From Zobellia uliginosa (lineage in GTDB: Bacteria > Bacteroidota > Bacteroidia > Flavobacteriales > Flavobacteriaceae), in assembly GCF_900156625.1 (NCBI RefSeq), contig NZ_FTOB01000001.1:124001-188000 (forward strand): a DNA stretch of 64,000 nt, read 5' to 3'. Below the pieces are notes generated by a model that saw nothing but the letters and a program-made list of their open reading frames with translations, searched no databases and was not told the origin of the DNA. This document shows, piece after piece, positions 9,227 to 17,178 of the stretch (positions are counted from its first letter, which is position 1; each line of letters opens with the position of its first letter). The translations under genes were made by a program, and so were the position numbers.

Positions 9227-9276
9227 AAAAATTAAACCAAAAAGTATATAAAAACATACTTTTTGGTTTAATTTTT
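9227..9276 (-). terminator. Long perfect hairpin terminator after the tail-fibre-like gene
   Basis: Two perfect 21-base inverted arms (AAAAATTAAACC... outer, ...AAAAAGTAT inner) enclose an 8-base loop (9248-9255). On the minus strand the stem runs into a seven-T tract (9224-9230). It lies 31 bases after the stop at 9308. The stem is AT-rich and much longer than needed, so it may also block read-through into nrdB. Confidence 0.75.
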
Positions 9277-9307
9277 AGAGGGCCATCGTCGACCAAGACC
9301 GCTACCC

Positions 9308-11272
9308 CTAATTTATTCTATACCCTTCAAAGAAACTGCCAAAACCATCGATACGGGAATCTTGGCCTACACTGTAATTACGCAATTGAACATAGACCTC
9401 TTGTCCGGCATTCAACTTAAAAATCCCACTGATCTCCGTATCAACGGTGTCTCCATCGACCGTAGACCCACTGAGCCAATTCGATTGGATATTGAATTTG
9501 ATTGCAAAAAATGCACTGCTTACGGCATTCGACTGATCTATCCTGGCATGTAGGAAATAATATCCCGACTTGGGGCATACGAACCTTTTTGTAGTCCCAT
9601 TGAGGCTGCCGGTGGTATCGTACAGCTCGTTTTCCCATATATCGGCCTCAATTATGGTGCCCCCGTCCAAATCCTTAACGGCAAAACCGCTGCCTTCATA
9701 CTTAAACACTATAGGCTCACTAGCTTTCAAATTTCCATTGGCGTCGGCCACCACGTTCCGTTCGCCAGAACCTTCTAATTGTTTCACCCTTACATCGCCA
9801 TTGGCTTCAACGGTCAACCTAGGGATGGCCTTGGTCACCAAATGGACTTTTCCGGTGGTATTACCACTTCCCGTACCAAAATCCATATCCCTGGCTCCCG
9901 AAAAAATACCTGAATAGCCGATATAACCGTTCGACGTATTGTAACTGACCCAGTTGCGCACATTATCGGTCTCGAGCATTACGGGGTTGGCGGTAGCCCC
10001 AACAACATGCAGTTGTGTACTGGGCGAGGCCGTACCTATCCCCACATCTCCACTGGTATAGTACACATCGCTTCCGTCTTCTTCCCACAGCGTGCCTCCG
10101 CCACCCGCGGCCACCTCGTCGTTGCCCGCGACCCATTGGCCCGAACCCGCATCCCATTTGGCCACTTGGCCGTCACTGGCTCCGACCAAGCCTTTTATGG
10201 TAGAGCCATTACCGGTCAACAATCCGTTTTCCGCAGTTACATCCACATAATCGCCCAAATCGACCGAGCCGGTACCGTCTTCGATGGAAAGTACATCACC
10301 GGTCAAGACCAAGGCTTGGTCATCGGTATCCACCAGACCGCCCGTAGCCAATTCCTCGATCGCTTCCTGGGTATTGGTCGCCGCCAGGCCGGTACCCGAA
10401 TTATCGAAGGCCACCTCCGAGGCATTTTGGTCATCCGTACCTCCGGGCGGTATTATGGCGGACAAATCTATGGTCGACCCACCGGTTATGCTTAAATCGG
10501 TACCCACAAGGCTAATATCTTGAATTTCATTGCTAGGGTCGGCATCAGCATCGCCCCCTCCACCAGAGGATGCGATTTCATCCAAGGCGTCTTGAACATT
10601 ATCGGACACAAGGCCAGACCCAGCATTGTTATAGGGGACTTCCAAAGCATTCTGGGTAACACCCCCTCCACCTGACAAACGGTTGTCGACATAGGTCTTA
10701 ACGGCTTTTTGCGTGGGTAGTATCCTATCGCTGTTCTCCACCAGCCCCTCGTCATCCGATATGCCATCAACCTCATTGCCCAGGCCCAAACCCAGGCTTC
10801 CCAAAACCTCGAGGTCGCCCTTAATCTTAACTCCCCCTGTATTGACATTTTCAATATCTACCCCGTTCACGGCCCATCTCTTATCCCCAGAAGCCATCGC
10901 ATAGGGCACCGCCATAAGTTCCGTAGTTCCCGCCTCCGCACCATTGAACGAAACGGTAACAAAAGTAGCTTCGCCCCAAGGCAAATTGGCATAACTACCG
11001 GTACTACTATTGCCACTTCCGATCTGCAAGCTAAAGACACCGTTGGCATCGGTCGTTATTGAATGGCTTTCTTGATACTGGGCGACCGCGTCGGCACTAC
11101 CAAATTTTAAGGCAATACCAATTTCTATGGTCTCTTGCGCCATTAGTTCGTTATCGGAATTACGGGCTACCCCTTGGTAATTAATAAAGTTTTTTTGCTG
11201 CGCCTGAACCATTAGCGTTCCCAAGAACAACAATGAAAGCACGGTAAGTATTCGATGGTATTTTCTTTTCAT
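9308..11272 (-). CDS. Secreted tail-fibre-like repeat protein with C-terminal C1q-like domain
   Basis: The 654-residue product has a signal peptide (MKRKYHRILTVLSLLFLG...VQAQ). An N-terminal region (about 25-130) of the type seen on Bacteroidota surface proteins (NYQGVARNSDNELM, AVPYAMAS) is followed by Gly/Asp-rich segments. Two related units, QNALEVPYNNAGSGLV and QNASEVAFDNSGTGLA, each continue into an [N/D]-[T/V]-Q-[D/E]-A helix. The middle holds GIGTASPSTQLHV, frequent in phage-tail-like and flavobacterial adhesins. The last 135 residues (FKYEGSGFAVKDL to the end) look like a C1q/TNF jelly roll. It is probably a trimeric surface fibre. It starts 4 bases after a T9SS protein gene in the same operon, but shows no T9SS sorting domain itself. 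Confidence 0.75.
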   Translation of the reverse strand: MKRKYHRILTVLSLLFLGTLMVQAQQKNFINYQGVARNSDNELMAQETIEIGIALKFGSADAVAQYQESHSITTDANGVFSLQIGSGNSSTGSYANLPWGEATFVTVSFNGAEAGTTELMAVPYAMASGDKRWAVNGVDIENVNTGGVKIKGDLEVLGSLGLGLGNEVDGISDDEGLVENSDRILPTQKAVKTYVDNRLSGGGGVTQNALEVPYNNAGSGLVSDNVQDALDEIASSGGGGDADADPSNEIQDISLVGTDLSITGGSTIDLSAIIPPGGTDDQNASEVAFDNSGTGLAATNTQEAIEELATGGLVDTDDQALVLTGDVLSIEDGTGSVDLGDYVDVTAENGLLTGNGSTIKGLVGASDGQVAKWDAGSGQWVAGNDEVAAGGGGTLWEEDGSDVYYTSGDVGIGTASPSTQLHVVGATANPVMLETDNVRNWVSYNTSNGYIGYSGIFSGARDMDFGTGSGNTTGKVHLVTKAIPRLTVEANGDVRVKQLEGSGERNVVADANGNLKASEPIVFKYEGSGFAVKDLDGGTIIEADIWENELYDTTGSLNGTTKRFVCPKSGYYFLHARIDQSNAVSSAFFAIKFNIQSNWLSGSTVDGDTVDTEISGIFKLNAGQEVYVQLRNYSVGQDSRIDGFGSFFEGYRIN

Positions 11273-11276
11273 GGCC

Positions 11277-11759
11277 CTATTTTTTAATCAGTTTATATTC
11301 TTTAGTTTCCGAACGGCCCTCCAGGTAAAGTTTTAACACATATACTCCTTTTGCCATATAGGCCATATCAATCTTGTATTCCAACCCGACCTCATCGGTT
11401 TTTTGGCTGATGACCTGCTGTCCGTTTAAAGCAAATAGCTCAATACCGTACACCTTGTTGCCACCCATAAAAACAGTGACTTCCTCTACCACGGGATTAG
11501 GGTACACCAGAATATCCGAGGGTTCCTCCGTAGGGATCATCGGCATGACCAAAATGCCCTTTCCTGCCCAAAAACCTTGATCTACGGAATTGGTTTCCAT
11601 CAACAAGCCCACCGCAGGCTCGCCTATGGTGAAACTTACGGACATTGCGCTCGTCGCCATGGTTCCGCCCACGTTACTTATAACGCTCCGTTCTATGGAC
11701 TGGGCAAAAGAAAGGCCCAGGCCAAGGCACAGTAATACGGGAAGCAGTATTTTTTTCAT
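11277..11759 (-). CDS. T9SS type A sorting-domain protein, 160 residues
   Basis: Signal peptide (MKKILLPVLLCLGLGLSFAQ), a short domain with VSFTIGEPAVGLL and QGFWAGKG, then a type A C-terminal sorting domain from about residue 82 (DILVYPNPVVEEV... KGVYVLKLYLE... KLIKK). The sorting domain directs export by the type IX system and removal on the outside. The passenger (about 60 residues) is too small for an enzyme; this layout is a common flavobacterial small surface protein. It is the first gene of a pair with the tail-fibre-like gene, spaced by 4 bases, so the two may form one surface structure. Confidence 0.85.
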   Translation of the reverse strand: MKKILLPVLLCLGLGLSFAQSIERSVISNVGGTMATSAMSVSFTIGEPAVGLLMETNSVDQGFWAGKGILVMPMIPTEEPSDILVYPNPVVEEVTVFMGGNKVYGIELFALNGQQVISQKTDEVGLEYKIDMAYMAKGVYVLKLYLEGRSETKEYKLIKK

Positions 11760-12258
11760 TTTTCCTTCGTTTTAAGATTAATGGTCCCCCAAGGCCTAGG
11801 TTAACACTATTGACGAAATATTTTCGTTTCTACCGGCGAATATCGCGGTTACGAATTCCTGAAAGGAAACACCGTAAATCTGTAACAAGGGTAAATATGG
11901 GGAGTGCCATGTGCCATGAAGTATCGAGGCCAGGCCTCGGAAAGGCAATGCAAACCGTTTAAAGAGCGATAGAAGAAAAAGCCCTTTTTTCAAACATCTT
12001 AGCCATCAAAATATTGAAGCGGCAAAAGTAGGCCCGCTTACAAAACTATTAGATAATCGGAAAGAAAGAAGGCACATCGTATCAACGGTCTGCTTTCCAT
12101 CTTTATCCAAATACCGGGCAACACCTACCGCCCCTTTTTTTTAGAGCCAGACGGTATCGAATCACTTCTTCGCCTTCATAAAGGCACGGTTTTCACCCAG
12201 ATATTTAGAAAAGCAGGAAGTTTGTTTACATGTATTTTTATCGGATACGGGCTATCGC
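11760..12258. other. Intergenic gap of about 500 bases
   Basis: No convincing gene on either strand; a 65-codon minus ORF at 11796-11993 has no ribosome site or family features. The stretch contains a direct repeat (GTGCCAT twice, about 11905-11918) followed closely by a palindrome CGAGGCC-A-GGCCTCG (11925-11939), a possible operator for the T9SS operon or just a remnant. Confidence 0.4.
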
Positions 12259-12624
12259 TTAGATTCCCTTAAACCAAACCTCATATTTCTTTCCTAAAAT
12301 AGGTGCTGGGCTCTCCTTTCCATTTAAAGCGTTCATAAGCGCCATTACCCACATGTAAAGAAGTACAAAAATGCCAAGTATATTTATCAACCACCCCAAA
12401 ATAGGTATAAGGCCGATAATGCCCAAACACAATCCCGTAATACAGAGTCCGACCGACTGCCGAATATGATATCTGGCAAACTCTTGTTTTTTCTCATTGT
12501 TCATTACAAACGCCACGACCAAGCCGATAACTGTAATATAGGCCAGTATGGCAATGGTTTTATCATTTTCATCTGTGGTGGCCGCAGCTTGGGCCGTATC
12601 CATTTTGGTCTCCGAATTTTCCAT
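12259..12624 (-). CDS. Small membrane protein, DUF4870/Tic20-like
   Basis: 121 residues with a polar N-terminus (about 20 residues, Thr/Ala/Asp/Glu) and three hydrophobic segments (about 25-42, 57-75, 77-100). The ARYHIRQSVGL motif and the small-residue helix layout match DUF4870-like proteins, often called import component proteins in Flavobacteria; no function is established. It is the last gene of a minus-strand group (13660, 13278, 12624) with gaps of about 33 bases, and may be co-transcribed with the two lipoprotein genes. Confidence 0.75.
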   Translation of the reverse strand: MENSETKMDTAQAAATTDENDKTIAILAYITVIGLVVAFVMNNEKKQEFARYHIRQSVGLCITGLCLGIIGLIPILGWLINILGIFVLLYMWVMALMNALNGKESPAPILGKKYEVWFKGI

Positions 12625-12657
12625 GATCTATTTATTTTAAGTGCTATTGAATGAATT

Positions 12658-13278
12658 TTACTCGACCATATCGGTCAAGTCTGACAAATCAAGCTTATGG
12701 ACCAAGGCCCAGGTCTCGTCCGGTTGCATTTTGGCAGCATTTATCGTTACTAAAAAGCGCTCATCATAGGAGAACATCAGCTGGGTATCGTTGCTCTTTT
12801 TCATATAGGTCTGTTGCGCCTTTATACCCTTGACCTCAACAGTTTGCCTGTGCTTAAGGGCATCTTCTTCCTCCATATCATAATTGCCCAACATACCAAA
12901 GCCAGCGGCCATCGTACTTCCTATCGGTCCCGCCCCATCGATAACCGACACCTTGAATTTCTTTTCATTTGCAGCATCTTCATAGGTAGCCTCGACAGAA
13001 TTCACTTTATACATTCCCATCGGCCCCACTTTAAAGGCCGTGCGCTGCATATCTGACAACTTTTCGGGAAGCCAGCCCTTGAGCTCATCACTACTAAGCG
13101 GAACGGCGTCTTTGAGCTTTTTGATCTTCCCCTCAACGTTTCGCGCTTCCTTGACCAAGTTGCTCGTGTTCGTTATTCCCTCTTTTGCCCTGTCCAGTTT
13201 TTCCTTTGCCTCGCCCAAACAAGAATTCAGGCCTAGAAGCATTGCGGAGAGCATTGACCACTTAACTATTGTTCTCAT
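12658..13278 (-). CDS. Unrecognised lipoprotein, 206 residues
   Basis: Starting at ATG 13278 the protein has a signal and lipobox ending at Cys20 (LLGLNSC), then a Lys/Glu-rich helical stretch (21-50) and a mixed alpha/beta domain with VGPMGMYKVNSVEATYED and VSVIDGAGPIG. I know no family for it. An upstream in-frame start at 13326 would overlap the previous gene and bury the signal peptide, so it was rejected. It lies 34 bases after the cysteine-containing small lipoprotein gene and 33 bases before the DUF4870-like gene. Confidence 0.75.
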   Translation of the reverse strand: MRTIVKWSMLSAMLLGLNSCLGEAKEKLDRAKEGITNTSNLVKEARNVEGKIKKLKDAVPLSSDELKGWLPEKLSDMQRTAFKVGPMGMYKVNSVEATYEDAANEKKFKVSVIDGAGPIGSTMAAGFGMLGNYDMEEEDALKHRQTVEVKGIKAQQTYMKKSNDTQLMFSYDERFLVTINAAKMQPDETWALVHKLDLSDLTDMVE

Positions 13279-13312
13279 ACCATATATAATTTGAGTTAGA
13301 AAAAGGGTACGA

Positions 13313-13660
13313 TCAATCGCACCCATCTTTATCGATGTCTTCCTGAGCTTCCTTTATGGCCTGGTCATATTCGGCCTTATTGGTGCCGGGCACGCAATCA
13401 GCCCAGCCTTTTAGTGCATTAAAGTAATCTTTGGCGGCCGCCTTGTACTTGGCACAATTTTCTACGGTAGGATCTTCTTGATAGGCTTGGCCGGCCACTG
13501 AAAGTGCCGCTGTTTCATCAAGTATGTTTTGCGACCAAACGCCTCCACCGGCACACCCGCCCAACGGGTCTAAAGGGTTGCTTTTATCACACCCGTAGGT
13601 GAACGCTAACATCATTACACTTCCGTAAAGAAACATTCCTCTTTTGCTAATTGTTTTCAT
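13313..13660 (-). CDS. Small cysteine-containing lipoprotein, 115 residues
   Basis: The signal peptide ends in a lipobox with Cys24 (AFTYGC). The mature protein has four further Cys (in GGCAG, ENCAK, ADCVPG and the final GCD), enough for two disulfides, and a helical segment with Asn-Cys-Ala-Lys-Tyr. No family recognised. It is first in the three-gene minus group that includes another lipoprotein and a DUF4870-like membrane protein, and lies 52 bases after the beta-helix lipoprotein gene, so all four may be one transcript. Confidence 0.75.
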   Translation of the reverse strand: MKTISKRGMFLYGSVMMLAFTYGCDKSNPLDPLGGCAGGGVWSQNILDETAALSVAGQAYQEDPTVENCAKYKAAAKDYFNALKGWADCVPGTNKAEYDQAIKEAQEDIDKDGCD

Positions 13661-13711
13661 GGCTTTTCTTGTTTTTGTTACTAATTGTTTATGGTTACTT
13701 TCTGTTAATCA

Positions 13712-15784
13712 TCAATCTTGGCACAGATTACCCGATGCATTGTTCGAATAGGCCAAATTAGACTCCTCAAATGTGGCCCCGTCTCTTACAAATATGCCAC
13801 ACCCCCCACTATTGGCCAATAAGGTATTGTGAATCTTCATTTGCCCGGCTCTAACGTAGAGCCCACTTTTATCGTCACAGCAATACACATAATTTGACCC
13901 GGCATTATTAATTTCCGCATAGTCGATTATGTTATCGCTACTATTGGTATCGACATATATCCCTCTCCAATATCCCTGACTATTTTCCGCGCCTCTAAAA
14001 ACTATCTTTTCTTCCGCCTTACCCACGGCATTGAACGAACCAGAGCCATACACGCCCAGTCCAGAATCAGCATCAAATTCTATTATCACACCAGGCAAAA
14101 GGCTTAAGGCCGTAGTGATGTCAAGCACTTCGTTTTTCGTCAACCTATACGGCACATCGGTAGCGGCAATGGTCGTCTCTTCTTCAATGTTGCCCCCATC
14201 TAAGAGTATATAATCTTTGGTATTCCCCTTATAGGTAGAGCCACTTCCATCTAAAAGCCCGACAACCGATGGATCTATAAAAAGTGGGGCCTCATCATGG
14301 GTAGTAATCGTATTGGCCGCATACTTTTCAAATTTAAAACCATCCTTGGCCACGATACCATATGACTTACCATTACTTAAGATTGAATTGGAGATACTGG
14401 CCCTTCCTGAATGAAAGAGAATGGCAGCCTTTTCCCCACAGCAATAGACGTAATTAGACCCGGTATCGGAGATTTCTAAATAATCTATTTTATTGTTGAG
14501 GCTGTTAGTTTCAAAATACAACCCGCGCCAAAAGCCTTTTACAGGAGACTGGCCACGCATAACAACAGGTGCTCCTGCATTTCCGTCAACGGTCAGAAAC
14601 CCATCACTATACACCCCAATACCACCATTTTCATTAAAAACGATTTCAGCTCCTGCATCAATTACAAAACCTGATTTTATATCCAATACCTTTCCCGGTA
14701 ATAAGTAGGGTACATTTAGCTTGTACCATGTCGTCTGATTATTTACTGCAGCTCCCGTAACATTTACAAAATCTTTACCGTTGCCACTATAATCAGACCC
14801 CATACCATCAAGGCCGGACAATACCTCGGCGTTGAATTCAGCCGGATAAGAATCATGGGTGTTTATGGTTATATTGCTATACGATTCGAGTTGCGTACCT
14901 ATGGAGGCTATCAAGCCTATTCCTTTTCCTTTAGTCAAATGCACATTTTCAAGAGCTATTTTAGCCCCTTTCAAGTATAGACTGGCCGCTTGATTACAAC
15001 AATAGACATAATTAGAACCTGCACCTTCAATAATAACATGCTTTAGTTTATTGTCGACCGATTGTGTTTCGATATGAACACCACGCCACCATCCTTTAAT
15101 GTCGCTGTTACCCCGCAGTACAATGGGCTCGTTATCCGTTCCCATGGCATTCAAAGTTCCTTCGTTATAGATGCCCAAACCTGCATTTTCAGTGAATTCG
15201 ATCACTACTCCCGGTTCAATTGTCAAGGGAGCTGTAACATCGATAACACATTTTACAATATAGTCTACGGCAGCGGGACCGTTCTTTAAAACCGTCTCCT
15301 CCTTTATATTACAAGAAAGTTCTTGGGTTTCTACAGGACCGGCATCAGCAATCGGGGTATATTCACCTTCACGAACCCATTTTTGAATATTGCCCTCCCC
15401 GGAAGAACTAACGGAAATTCTTAGTGTGTCATCCTCTCTCAGTTCCATGGCAGCGGAGTAATACCGAGCATCACTACCTAATTCCTCATATTTATATTTT
15501 TCTTGGCTCTCTGGCTTAATGTCCTTCCATTTTATATCCCCAACATCAAAGGAAGAACCTGCCTTATCGACTATTTTACCCTGCCCATCTTGCATCTCCA
15601 CAATCATTCCGTCATTCGAGGGCAAACTACTGGCTATTCGAATCCATGCCCCCTTTAAATTATCAAGGTTCAATTCTTCTTCAGTTTCTTCTGGTGTATT
15701 CGCCGTGTCTTGGGTATCATCTTTGGAACATGCCACAAAAAGCAAGACAAAAAGTACGGTATACAGTACATTTTTTGTTTTCAT
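13712..15784 (-). CDS. Lipoprotein with three beta-helix-like repeats, each holding a YVYCC motif
   Basis: 690 residues; lipobox ending at Cys19 (LLFVAC) followed by an acidic linker. Residues about 40-140 form a lipocalin-like/assay-type domain (LKGAWIRIASS). Then three repeats of about 170 residues follow. Each reads roughly: [I/L]xPGxxIEF...G[I/L]G[I/V]Y..G.L.A.G....PIVxRG...KG[W/Y]WRG[V/I][H/Y]xET.S..N, and then GSNYVYCC. The repeats look like parallel beta-helix units of the kind found in surface polysaccharide-binding or adhesive proteins. The third repeat is cut short. Vicinal cysteines in an exported protein at three equal positions are unusual. It is divergent from the sigma factor gene, with 118 bases between. 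Confidence 0.75.
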   Translation of the reverse strand: MKTKNVLYTVLFVLLFVACSKDDTQDTANTPEETEEELNLDNLKGAWIRIASSLPSNDGMIVEMQDGQGKIVDKAGSSFDVGDIKWKDIKPESQEKYKYEELGSDARYYSAAMELREDDTLRISVSSSGEGNIQKWVREGEYTPIADAGPVETQELSCNIKEETVLKNGPAAVDYIVKCVIDVTAPLTIEPGVVIEFTENAGLGIYNEGTLNAMGTDNEPIVLRGNSDIKGWWRGVHIETQSVDNKLKHVIIEGAGSNYVYCCNQAASLYLKGAKIALENVHLTKGKGIGLIASIGTQLESYSNITINTHDSYPAEFNAEVLSGLDGMGSDYSGNGKDFVNVTGAAVNNQTTWYKLNVPYLLPGKVLDIKSGFVIDAGAEIVFNENGGIGVYSDGFLTVDGNAGAPVVMRGQSPVKGFWRGLYFETNSLNNKIDYLEISDTGSNYVYCCGEKAAILFHSGRASISNSILSNGKSYGIVAKDGFKFEKYAANTITTHDEAPLFIDPSVVGLLDGSGSTYKGNTKDYILLDGGNIEEETTIAATDVPYRLTKNEVLDITTALSLLPGVIIEFDADSGLGVYGSGSFNAVGKAEEKIVFRGAENSQGYWRGIYVDTNSSDNIIDYAEINNAGSNYVYCCDDKSGLYVRAGQMKIHNTLLANSGGCGIFVRDGATFEESNLAYSNNASGNLCQD

Positions 15785-15902
15785 AATCGTACGTTTTAAA
15801 GTTTTTTACACCCGTTTATACCCTAATTACAAAAAGGTCAACATCCCCGATAAAAAAAATTTATATTTAAGGGATGTTTACTTTTTAACCAACCAAACAC
15901 CA

Positions 15903-16457
15903 ATGGAAGACCAGCAGCTTATTTCCCAAATGAAAAAGCGGGACAGGAATGCGCTGAAAGATGTTTACAAGGGGTATAAATCTGAATTTTTCAGGTTCGC
16001 CTCGCGATACACTTCAGATGATGTTGTATTGGAGGATATTTTTCAGGATGCAATAATCGTTTTATACGAGAATGCCCTATCAGGAAAATTAGACGAGTTA
16101 AAGAGTAGCCTTAAGACCTATCTTTTTAGCGTAGGAAAGTTTATGATCTTTAAAAAGTTCAGGGACACCAAGGAGTTGACAACAGACGAAGATTACGTTT
16201 TCGACCGAAACGAAATTACCGTCATTAATGATGTATATGAAGACGATGGCCCCAATGAATACCAAAGAAAAGTAGTGGAGAATTTTAAGAAACTCGGCGA
16301 CAAATGCCGTGAAATACTAGAACTGTTTTACTTAGAGGGCCTAAAAATAGATGAAATAATGCGTGTACAAGGCTATGAAAACAAGAACGTAGTGAAAAGC
16401 CAAAAATCACGATGCCTCAAATCTTTAAAAGACCTAATTCTTAAACATAATGGATAA
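15903..16457 (+). CDS. ECF-type RNA polymerase sigma factor
   Basis: 184 residues. Region 2 is visible as ISQMKKRDRNALKDVYKGYK and LEDIFQDAIIVLYENA, region 4 as LGDKCREILELFYLEGLKIDEI followed by the helix MRVQGYENKNVVKSQKSR. It redirects RNA polymerase to a target set. ATG 15903 follows an AACCAACCAAAC leader; the longer upstream frame would overlap the divergent lipoprotein gene and has no sigma features. The stop overlaps the next gene by 8 bases, typical of a sigma/anti-sigma pair. Neighbouring CHAT and lipoprotein genes are plausible regulon members. Confidence 0.88.
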   Translation: MEDQQLISQMKKRDRNALKDVYKGYKSEFFRFASRYTSDDVVLEDIFQDAIIVLYENALSGKLDELKSSLKTYLFSVGKFMIFKKFRDTKELTTDEDYVFDRNEITVINDVYEDDGPNEYQRKVVENFKKLGDKCREILELFYLEGLKIDEIMRVQGYENKNVVKSQKSRCLKSLKDLILKHNG

Positions 16458-17178
16458 GGATACATTAATTAACACTTATTTTGAAGGCTCTCTCACCGAG
16501 AGTCAGAAAAAGGATTTCGACCATCTCTTAGAAACGGACACGCAATTTGCCGAGGACTTTGAGTTTCAGCGCGAGTTGCAAAAGTCGCTTAAAAAGGAAG
16601 AGCGCAAGGCCGTGAAACAGATGCTCGCCACTATGTCGGCTTCCGAACCAAAACAAGAGACCAAGGTCATTTCTTTGCGCCCCTGGCTCGTGGCCGCCTC
16701 AATCATCGTTTTGCTCGGTATCGGGTCGTGGTTCACATTCTTCAATACCAACAACTACAGCACCGAGGAACTTTATAATGCCAACTTTGTAGCTTATGAA
16801 AATGTGGTCCACCCCATTGAGCGAAGTGCAGAACTAGAAGACCTACAGACCAAAGCTTTTACCGCCTATGAAAACGAAGACTATGCCGAGGCCCTTTCAT
16901 TGTTCAAAACCCTTCAAGAAAAAAATAACGATGGCTATATACAATTCTACGAAGCCATTACCTTGATGCAGCTTCAAAAACACAAAGAAGCGGTGTCACT
17001 TTTAGAAAACTACATAAAGGCCGATGGTGAACTGAAAGACCGGGCCATTTGGTACCTGGCCTTATCGGACCTAAAACTGGGACGTATTGACGAAAGTAAA
17101 CTACAACTACAAAAATTGGTTTCGCTGAACGGTTTTAAGGCCACTGCCGCCAAGCGACTGTTAGAAGAACTGGATTAA
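16450..17178 (+). CDS. TPR membrane protein, probable anti-sigma partner
   Basis: 242 residues: a cytoplasmic N-terminal part (1-74) with ENTYFEG-type start (TLINTYFEGSLTESQ), like the N-terminus of Bacteroidota anti-sigma proteins but without the zinc ligands; one transmembrane helix (about 77-96, PWLVAASIIVLLGIGSW); and a periplasmic region (about 110-242) with TPR-like helices (AFTAYENEDYAEALSLFKTL, AVSLLENYI, LSDLKLGRIDESKLQLQKL). The 8-base overlap with the sigma gene and the topology suggest that the TPR domain senses a protein partner and frees the sigma factor. Its stop shares TTAA with the stop of the convergent CHAT gene. Confidence 0.8.
   Translation: MDKDTLINTYFEGSLTESQKKDFDHLLETDTQFAEDFEFQRELQKSLKKEERKAVKQMLATMSASEPKQETKVISLRPWLVAASIIVLLGIGSWFTFFNTNNYSTEELYNANFVAYENVVHPIERSAELEDLQTKAFTAYENEDYAEALSLFKTLQEKNNDGYIQFYEAITLMQLQKHKEAVSLLENYIKADGELKDRAIWYLALSDLKLGRIDESKLQLQKLVSLNGFKATAAKRLLEELD

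Noticed and set aside
9097-9420. 107-codon plus-strand ORF
   Set aside because: It crosses the terminator hairpin and overlaps the 3' end of the tail-fibre-like gene on the opposite strand, with no recognisable domain.
11925-11939. Short palindrome CGAGGCC-A-GGCCTCG
   Set aside because: Only 7-base arms, GGCC is common in this sequence and there is no nearby start site, so it was not promoted to a regulatory call.
11796-11993. 65-codon minus-strand ORF
   Set aside because: No start context, no homologue known and a composition unlike the neighbours; kept only as part of the gap note.
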